This document shows, one piece after another, positions 50,201-64,000 of a stretch of 64,000 nucleotides of DNA. The stretch is taken from positions 5,933,501 to 5,997,500 of the forward strand of contig NC_087157.1 in the NCBI RefSeq assembly GCF_035594125.1, given 5' to 3'. Within the stretch, counting starts at the first letter, position 1. Every line of letters begins with the position of its first letter. The DNA comes from Scylla paramamosain. Lineage: Eukaryota > Arthropoda > Malacostraca > Decapoda > Portunidae. The notes under the pieces are model-generated. The model searched no databases. It was not told the origin of the DNA and was given only the letters and a program-made list of their open reading frames with translations. Made by a program: the position numbers and the translations under genes.

Positions 50201-52595
50201 CTGTGCCTCCGGTCAGACCTCAGGGACCTAAGACTCCTCCAGAACCTGCTGTCAAATTCACACTCTCTAGTAAGCAGGTGTTGAAGCCAATAAATAACCC
50301 ACTGCGAGATGAGGAAGAGGAGGAAGTGCCTCCAGCACCTGCCAGGGGGCCTAACACACCTCCTGGTCCTCCTCCAGAATCTGATGAATCGGTTGGTAGA
50401 GCAAAGTCCCCAGTAGTAGGGGTTCCACACTCCCCAGCTGGTTCACCACCTGGGTCTTCTCCTGAACCGGATGTGTATGATCCTTTTGAACCCACAAAAT
50501 CCCCGTCCCCTCCTGGCTCTCCCCAGCAGGAAGCTCGAGTCAGCAGCAGTGACCAAACAGAAACTGTTGAGAAAGCATCTCCAGAGGTGGTAGTGGCACC
50601 CAAGGTAGTGTCTCCTCCACCATTACCAACAGAACCCCCAGAGCCTGAGGAGCGACCACCTGAACCCCAAAAACCTCCAGAAGAGGAAGCCACTAGCACT
50701 GTACCACCACCAGTGACTGTCAGCACACCTGTGGCTACAACCACCACCGCACCCCCCAAAACATCCAAGGCACCCAAGGCTCCTAAGACAACCACAACCT
50801 CAACTAAAACAACAACAACAGCCACTGCAGCCCCAGCAAATACCATAAACCAGATTTTTCCTGGTTTGCCTGCAAATGTGGCAAATATACTTTACCCGGC
50901 TGCCTTGGCAGCAGCAGCAGTCCGTGGTGCAGGAGGCGCTGTGATTCGTCCACAGGTAGTACAGACAGTGGCAGCTCCAGATTTTTCGAGGCCACCTCCA
51001 GCAGCTAACCCTCTAAACCGCCCCCCTCCAATGACCATCATAGCACCCACACGCCTTGGGGAGAAGGGACGTGTAACACAAAATGGGAGGGATCTTACAC
51101 ATACTGATGTAGTGGACATGGATATTGATTCCCCTAACTCCCCAGACAGCTCTGATGTGAGTGACATGTTTGAACCACCTTCACCCCACTCGACGCATCA
51201 ATCAGAAAAGTCTCCACAAAGGAAAGTGAGAAACCAGGTCAGACCCCCAGTTGCAAAGGGAGGCAAAAGTGGTAGTAGTGGTGGTGGTGGTGGTGGTGGT
51301 AGTGGCAGTGGTGGTGCAGGAGCAGGTGGTGGGGTAGGAGGAGGAAATTTGAATGATAAGTTTGATAGTCTATTTGGTGGAAATAGAGGAGGTGGTGGAG
51401 GAGGAGGAGGAGGAGGTGGTGGGGGAGGACGCAAGCATAGCACTCCACACAAACACAAGGGAGGAAAGAAATTAAAAAGTTCAGGTAAGTACAAGTACAT
51501 AATCATAACATTATTTTAGTGATATTGTGAAAATTTTCAAAGAAAACTGCATAATAATTTTTGGATGATATCATACTGCATATGTAGAATGGTATTATGG
51601 CATATTTTTCCATTTTTCACAGGTAAAAAAGGTGATGGTAATGAAGATGATATACCAAGTTCAGCAGTTGACCTACAAGTGAAAGAGAGGGTATGTGTTG
51701 TGTTACAAATTGATCTTTGCTATAAATCTATTTTATTTAATTAATTAATTAATTAATTTACTTATTTATATGTTTATTTTCTTTCTTTTTACCTTTTTGC
51801 TGGCAAATGACATTTGAAGTTTGTAAGAACGAAAAATGACTGATGTCTTTTCAGTTCTTGAAGAAAGTTCAACGACAAGAGAGAGTTATTGAGGAAGTGA
51901 AACTCAGCCTTAAGCCATTCTATAACAAGAAAACAATTGACAAGGATGATTACAAGGAGATTATGCGCAAGTGTGTCCAGAAGGTATGTTCTGTCTTGAA
52001 TTGAATTTCTATAAATTTCTAATGTTAATGTACAAGAAAATTTATTTTGGTGCTCACACTATGATACCTGTGGTAAATTTTAAACTAGTGGTTGAAAAAT
52101 TTATGAGCTGTACCAAGGTGTTTAGAGGTTAGTGTGCTTGGCTCACTACAAAGAGAACTACATTCAGATCCCAAGCTGGGCAGTAGCAATGTAGGCATGG
52201 TCTCTTCATGTTATTGTCCATGAATACTTAGCAAAATATTGTCAACAATCTTGTCTTGTGGGTGTGGGTATGGGTATTGGTGTACTTGCCACAAGAGACA
52301 AGAAATTATGTAGTACATTCAGTCTTAGGGCAAAGATATGTAAAGAGAGGAAAACATTTATATCTTTCTTATCTGTCCACAGGTGTGTCACAATAAATCA
52401 GGAGAGATTAACCCCATAAAGATTCGGGACCTTGTGCAAGGGTACATCAAGAAGGTAAAATATTACCGTAAGAAGCAGACAGGTGGGGCTGACCCCTCCC
52501 CAACCAAACCATCAGCCACAGAACCCTCAGCTCCTACATTCATCCTTGTCCCAAAGGTCACCAAGCCCCCAACGCCAATAAAGAGTAAAGCCTGA
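40598..52595 (+). CDS. PHRF1: PHD and RING finger domain-containing protein 1
   Basis: Eleven coding exons: 40598-40898, 41656-41894, 42013-42165, 42581-42742, 43539-43760, 44924-45217, 45617-45828, 47211-51484, 51623-51690, 51855-51983 and 52383-52595. They join in frame to 2088 aa. The first ATG follows an acceptor at 40588, so an upstream exon could add residues. Domains: acidic N-terminus (about 15-115); RING C149, C152, C166, H168, C171, C174, C185 with Asp188 at the eighth position (CPQD; human PHRF1 also has CPxD); PHD 230-274 (CEVC..CDREDRLLLCDGCD..GYHLEC); Lys/Arg-rich region (about 390-460); a disordered Ser/Arg, Pro and acidic region in one 4.27-kb exon, with RS repeats near 1200-1235 and poly-Gly near 1883-1930; SRI-like C-terminus (about 1970-2045, FLKKVQRQERVIEEVKLSLK). 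Human PHRF1 is a nuclear E3 ligase; the SRI type binds phosphorylated RNA polymerase II tail. Exon 4 uses a weak GTCTGT donor. Confidence 0.95.
41190..41282. repeat. (GA)n followed by (GACC)n in PHRF1 intron 1
   Basis: GA tract of about 74 bp grading into five GACC units. Confidence 0.95.
44700..44813. mobile_element. Right end of a Tc1/mariner-like element, PHRF1 intron 5
   Basis: GGATTAATCCATTTTATATT and the following GATTCCTGTGGGAAAAATAG, ending GAACCGAAGTTCCACTG before TA at 44814. Reverse complement of the end is CAGTGGAACTTCGGTTC, resembling the terminal repeat at 24880-25300. The left end was not located, so only the right side is called. The rest of intron 5 shows nothing I can support. 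Confidence 0.45.
46446..46930. mobile_element. Inverted-repeat element with a pol III B-box-like motif, PHRF1 intron 7
   Basis: Two arms of about 50 bp, 46519-46567 and 46881-46930, are inverted copies at roughly 75-80 % identity (ATAGTGGAACTAGACTAACT versus reverse complement ATAGCAGAACCAGACTGACT). On the minus strand AGTTCGATTCC at 46456-46446 matches the tRNA B box GGTTCGANTCC at all but one defined position. This suggests SINE-derived sequence, or two such units in opposite orientation. No coding capacity. Confidence 0.5.
52118..52290 (+). mobile_element. tRNA-derived SINE-like sequence, PHRF1 intron 10
   Basis: GGTTAGTGTGCTTGGCTCAC (from about 52127) resembles a tRNA D-arm/A-box region. 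ATTCAGATCCC about 40 nt later stands where the B box would be, but only 7 of 11 positions match. The right boundary is uncertain. No cloverleaf is intact, so this is not a tRNA gene. Confidence 0.4.
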
Positions 52596-54285
52596 TTATG
52601 AATAGAAAAGTTATTTTATGGAATCGGGGTAGATTTTTCTCTCCTCCGTCTAACAAAGTATGTTAATAGAATATATGGGAATTTTTAATACAGTATCAGG
52701 GTTGACAGAGCTGTAGAATATAATTGAATTTTGTATGTTTTATTATTTATTTGATATTTTTGTTATTAATGATTACAATTTGTACATTCTAGGTTGTAAG
52801 TTGCAACACTAGGGATACTGTACAGTATTCACAAAAAAAAAAAAAAGATAGGCACTTTAATTTTTCTTTCCCCATTACCTAAGACTGTGAAACTAAACCA
52901 GGTCTGTTTGCATTACTTGTGTGATGTAAGGGTATCCACCACTGTCGGGGTCTCCTCGGCAGATACTGTGGTTGTCACTAGTGTAAGGAAGGCAATGGGG
53001 AGGAGTTGTGTGACCAGCACAAGAGAGCAGCAGAGGAGAGAGGGACTTCAAGTGATTGTGGGAAGGTCCGGGGGGGTAGGGGGTGTGGTGTGGTTCTTGA
53101 CATAGCTTCTCTCATTTTGGTGTGAATCTCTGTTGCACTTTTATTTATCGTTAACTGTGAACAGTAAATGTGAAAGGTATGTTTTATGAAAGCCTATATT
53201 TTTAGATGCATTTCATGATTTACAGTTGTGGTTGAGGGTATGTGGGTCATCAAGTAGTAAAAGGTAAGGGTACCACTTTGTTAAATTCCCATCCAGTACT
53301 TTGTTGAGGTGCTAGGAAGTGCAGGTTTCTTATACTGAGGTGGGAGGGGAGTTATGGGAAGGAATAGAAAAAAAAAAAATGTTCATAATGCTGATTATGG
53401 TGTATACAATATGCATTACGTTTTTTCCTCGTGTGCAATTAATTACGTATTTTGAAGAGCAATATTTTGAATAATTAAAGAGCTCTAAAAAATTGCATAG
53501 TTTGCAAAGTAGTTTTGAAATGAGACCTGATACATCAGAAATGTGGTATGTGGAATATATCATTTAAAACTTGTGTTCCTCAGTGAAATACAAATATATT
53601 TAATGTTATGGTGTCAGGATATATGAAAAGGAAAGTGTTTGGAATTTTCTTTTATTTTTGTCTGTCAATACTCTTAATTTGCAATTATGGATGTGATTCT
53701 TTTGTTAACCAAGTGTTTATTGGACTGCACTATTTGCTGTACTTACCTTGCATTCAGAAGCTCATCTTCATATACATTCATGTTTACCATTATGTATCAG
53801 CGATAATCATGTCATTCACTTCATCAGATACATTATTTTCATTTTTGTATTTAATATTAAGAAACATTGTTTCATAGACACCAAGGACAAGGAAGAAGGA
53901 TAAGGTCAACAAAAGGAAGATTTATCATGGATCTACCTTGTCCAATATGTTTGATTTATGAGAATAATTAGAGTAACTTCCTGTAAGTTACATATATCTT
54001 TTCCTAAATACTTTATCATCAAGAAATGAACAGTTGGTATCTGCAGAAAAGTTTACTTGAATTTATTATTGTAATTATTAAGTATGAAACATTTCAGTTT
54101 ATCTGAAATAGGAGTATTCTAAAACTTTATAGCTTATGCCAATTGTTTGCATCTCTTCTTTCTACTTGGTAGCTTTCTTGAAGTTTAAGAGAGAGAGAAG
54201 GAAAAAAAAATTAAAAGCGAGTATAGTTAAATATACTAAACCCCAAACCTTCCTTGGGAACGAAGGTTCCTAGCACCTAAACAAA

Positions 54286-54288
<3 letters not shown>

Positions 54289-54362
<74 letters not shown>
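54289..54362. repeat. (ATT)n microsatellite
   Basis: About 24 TTA/ATT units downstream of PHRF1. Confidence 0.97.
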
Positions 54363-54363
<1 letters not shown>

Positions 54364-54897
54364 TACAAAACAGAACAAAACCAAGAAGCTGTAGCAGGTC
54401 TACCTAAGGGATCCCCAAATAAGTGTCATTATAAGGAGATGACTGGCAAGATGGTTGTGTAAATATTTGTGAATGTTTTGTAGTGTACGTACAACGACTG
54501 TCTAGGAATGGGCACACATTATTGCACATGAAAAGAGTGTAAAGGTGTTTGGCTTTGAACAGTGGGAAATATAATTCCAAGTAGTGTGACCACATGACCT
54601 CATCACAGCATTTTTTTTTTTTTTTTTACATGACAATATATTGAGTTGCTGGACATTATTTCAATTGTCTGCAGTATTCTTCATAGAGTCCCAGAATCAT
54701 GCATCTCCAAGAGGGGTGAAGTCCATACTGTACCAAATAACCCTTCAGTCGTCTGTGACTGACCAACCCACCAACCCCCCTTTGTAATGGCTAGGAATAA
54801 TGTAAGAACGTTCTCATAGCATCATCTCTGTTTGTAGTGGTTACATATGTAAAAAAAAATGTTTTCTTATCTTTAAAGTGTGTATCAGTAAAAATTG

Positions 54898-54903
54898 AAT
54901 AAA
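54898..54903 (+). promoter_or_regulatory. PHRF1: Candidate PHRF1 polyadenylation signal AATAAA
   Basis: Plus-strand AATAAA 2.3 kb after the PHRF1 stop. I found no closer clear hexamer outside the coding exon. Confidence 0.35.
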
Positions 54904-55256
54904 TATAAATAGAATATGCACACAAGTCATTTCCTTCAGATAGTGGTAGGAAGGATATAAATGCTGTGTGGTGCTGAATCGCTACGGACCATCATTCTAA
55001 AAAGCAGGTGGAGAGTCTACGTGCCAGCCTTAGCCTTAGCCAGTCTGAGAGCGGTTACAGGTTCTTGTACTGTTGTGGATCCTTCCCAAGGCCATGCCCC
55101 ATCCACAAATTGTAAATTGATTCTTATTCTTTCATCACGCAGACTAAAACGGCTTTCTTTACCTCTAATTGACACCGGCTGACAGCTTCCCTCTAATCCA
55201 TACTTGATCATTGTTAGGCCATTTCTTGATGCAGCAAGTGAGTTACCGGTATCGTG

Positions 55257-55476
55257 TAAATCCATATGGCACGATGTTACACCGTTGCGGCATTGCTGGA
55301 ATAAATACATTGCGAAGAGGACAGGATAGCTGCAAAATAACGTTAGGTATGCAAGATGTTAAACTTTTACATATGATTACCTAACGGTATTTTGCACACT
55401 AATCTATAAATCATACCCTCTGCAAAATATTTATCCCAGTCATGCCGCAGTAGTGCAACACCATGTCATGGATTTA
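55257..55476. mobile_element. Fold-back (long palindrome) element
   Basis: Left arm 55257-55350 and right arm 55378-55476 are inverted copies with a 27-base loop. Shared landmarks are TAAATCCAT near the outer ends, GCGGCAT..CTGG, then ATAAAT and GCAAAATA near CGTTAGGTA at the inner ends. Identity is about 70-80 % with small indels. No coding capacity; probably a fold-back or MITE-type transposon. Confidence 0.7.
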
Positions 55477-55815
55477 ATATATCTTGGCGGTATCCCAACT
55501 CATTCCATTGTACCTGCCTTTCAGCGCCCACCAATCTTTTAGTAATATCACGGGTTTTACGGCTTCACTAAAACCCATACAACACATTAAATCAACAACA
55601 ATGATATTAAAACAGTCCACTCATCAATTTTATGCACCTTTATTATTCTAGTTCCTCATTCATACATACATGCTACATTATATTATTTTCAAACATTATA
55701 TTATCGTTCTTTTATTCCTTGGTTTCTAGCCACCAAGAATATTTTGTATTCAAGGAAAAGTTAGCTAATTCAACACGTATTTTCTTCTACTTCTTCCCTC
55801 AGGTACTACCATAAG

Positions 55816-55819
<4 letters not shown>

Positions 55820-55868
<49 letters not shown>

Positions 55869-55924
55869 AGTAATCAATAGAACTTAAAAATAATCTCTCA
55901 CTTCCTGTACTCTAACACTCCCCC

Positions 55925-55997
<73 letters not shown>
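55820..55997. repeat. Two (CT)n tracts
   Basis: CT tracts at 55820-55864 and 55929-55997, downstream of ACE. The stretch from 55477 to 56509 otherwise shows only probable ACE 3' UTR, with a minus-strand AATAAA at 55639-55644. Confidence 0.95.
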
Positions 55998-56003
<6 letters not shown>

Positions 56004-56509
56004 CACATTCATACCGACATACCCAAAATTCGAGGAATATATTGAAAAAGAGGTGCACTTACAAATAATCACAAGGAAATCACTAAATGGAAACTGTTGA
56101 GCTGGTGAGTCGGATCCGGAGCCTCGAAGATTTGGATAAAAAAAAAAAAAGAATCTGGCACGTAATGTACCTTTCCCAATGCGACAAATCCCTTCCAGAA
56201 ACAGGATTGGCATCACTTTTAGTCATCTGGAGTTTCTTTTCTTTAAACAAACTACGCATGCTTCGTTTTGTTTCGAGAATGATCGTCGGGACCAGCTTGA
56301 AGCACCGATATCTTACTCAGTAGTCTCAGTCTGTCCTCGCATCGCAGCAGTAACACGCACACACTCACACACACTCACTCTCACTCGTATTTTGTGTTTT
56401 TTTCCCCGCATCTTACGTCGAAATAGTCACACAGTGCAGGAGAAGGAAGATAGGGAGTACACGTGAATCTCTAGAGACGCAGTATACTACAAGTCTCAGT
56501 CGGCGTGAT

Positions 56510-56572
56510 CTAGATGGTCCCTAAATCTTCCTCGATGATCTTTTCCTCGGACTTCGGGTTGTCGGCGTGGTT
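56510..56572 (-). other. ACE: Coding-like 20-codon extension after the ACE stop
   Basis: Directly after the in-frame TGA (56575-56573) the same frame stays open for 20 codons, encoding NHADNPKSEEKIIEEDLGTI, then TAG at 56512-56510. Sixteen of 20 codons end in G or C, like the exons and unlike UTR sequence. It may be a stop-readthrough tail, a allelic or assembly change creating TGA, or chance. Confidence 0.35.
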
Positions 56573-63577
<7,005 letters not shown>

Positions 63578-63733
63578 CTGTGCCGCATGGGGAAGGGAGT
63601 TTAATGTTGTTGTTGTTGATGTTGTTTTATTTCTGTTTATTGTTTTATTTATTTATTTTGTTACTATTATTTTTTTTATTACTAGGGAATTGTCACATGC
63701 TGCTTGGAAACTATTATTATTATTGTTATTGTT

Positions 63734-63807
<74 letters not shown>

Positions 63808-64000
63808 CAATTATTATTATTATTGTCCTTTTTTATATTTGAGGGTAGCCAGTCATGGACACCAAAAATAAGAGAGAGAAAAAAGCCTGTTATCTTGTTG
63901 CTCCTTCCCCATAAAAAAAAAAAAAAGTTAGGGAAGAGAGTCCAACACGGAGGCCAGTTCAGCTCCAGTGATGTTTGGTTACATACTTAGGATCTCATGA
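63578..64000. other. ACE intron at the window edge
   Basis: AT-rich intron sequence with (CAT)n and (ATT)n tracts at about 63735-63815. No further ACE exon could be supported before the window ends. Confidence 0.55.

Larger units (their letters stand above)
52596..55256. other. PHRF1 3' flank, no gene seen
   Basis: Contains the PHRF1 3' UTR of unknown length and a plus-strand AATAAA at 54898. Open stretches at 52887-53105 and 54961-55182 have no recognisable product or splice context. The remainder is AT-rich with short homopolymers. Confidence 0.5.

Noticed and set aside
47266..51519. Treating the 1417-codon open frame as an independent intronless gene
   Set aside because: It continues in frame with upstream and downstream PHRF1 exons through good splice sites; the apparent ATG and stop are internal or intronic.
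54961..55310. Overlapping open frames on both strands before the fold-back element
   Set aside because: No similarity I recognise, and one overlaps the palindrome arm; probably repeat sequence.
63925..64000. A possible further ACE exon at the window edge
   Set aside because: No acceptor-donor pair with ACE-like residues could be read before the sequence ends.

Overview
The window looks like an animal nuclear genome, most likely a decapod crustacean. Reasons: every gene is split by GT-AG introns; dinucleotide and trinucleotide microsatellites are exceptionally dense, with (TA)n, (GA)n and (CA)n tracts up to about 260 bp; relics of arthropod-type non-LTR retrotransposons are common; and there is an interstitial (TTAGG)4, the arthropod telomere unit. 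The species assignment is inference.

Five protein-coding genes can be reconstructed exon by exon. (1) PSMA3, proteasome subunit alpha type-3, minus strand, 3372-9534, 7 coding exons, 254 aa. (2) RCBTB1-like, RCC1 repeats plus BTB/BACK, plus strand, 13710-24290, 11 exons, 529 aa. (3) RPS13, minus strand, 34114-37857, 4 exons, 151 aa. (4) PHRF1, PHD and RING finger protein with a C-terminal SRI-type domain, plus strand, 40598-52595, 11 coding exons, 2088 aa, one of them 4.27 kb. (5) ACE, the angiotensin-converting enzyme metallopeptidase, minus strand, 56573-63577. Its ten 3' coding exons are present (564 residues, catalytic HEMGH and C-terminal membrane anchor), and its 5' end lies beyond the window. 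All reading frames close across all junctions.

Layout: 1-2.7 kb, a 33-bp minisatellite, a LINE relic and a (TA)n tract. 3.4-9.5 kb, PSMA3, whose first intron carries a LINE relic split by a small inverted-repeat element. 10.3-12.6 kb, a second copy of the first LINE family in inverted orientation. 13.1-24.3 kb, RCBTB1. 24.3-34.1 kb, a gene-poor stretch between convergent RCBTB1 and RPS13, holding two Tc1/mariner-like terminal-inverted-repeat elements. 34.1-37.9 kb, RPS13 with two paralogous, hairpin-rich intronic elements. 37.9-40.6 kb, the divergent promoter region between RPS13 and PHRF1. 40.6-52.6 kb, PHRF1. 52.6-56.5 kb, a gene-free stretch with a fold-back element. 56.5-64 kb, ACE.

The genes share no single pathway. 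PSMA3 (26S proteasome), PHRF1 (RING E3) and RCBTB1 (a proposed cullin-3 adaptor) all relate to ubiquitin-dependent turnover, but co-location here is probably chance. The observations most worth a second look are the duplicated structured elements in RPS13 introns 2 and 3, the run of ACE donor sites that abut tandem repeats, and a coding-like 20-codon tail after the ACE stop. I see no convincing wholly new gene system.
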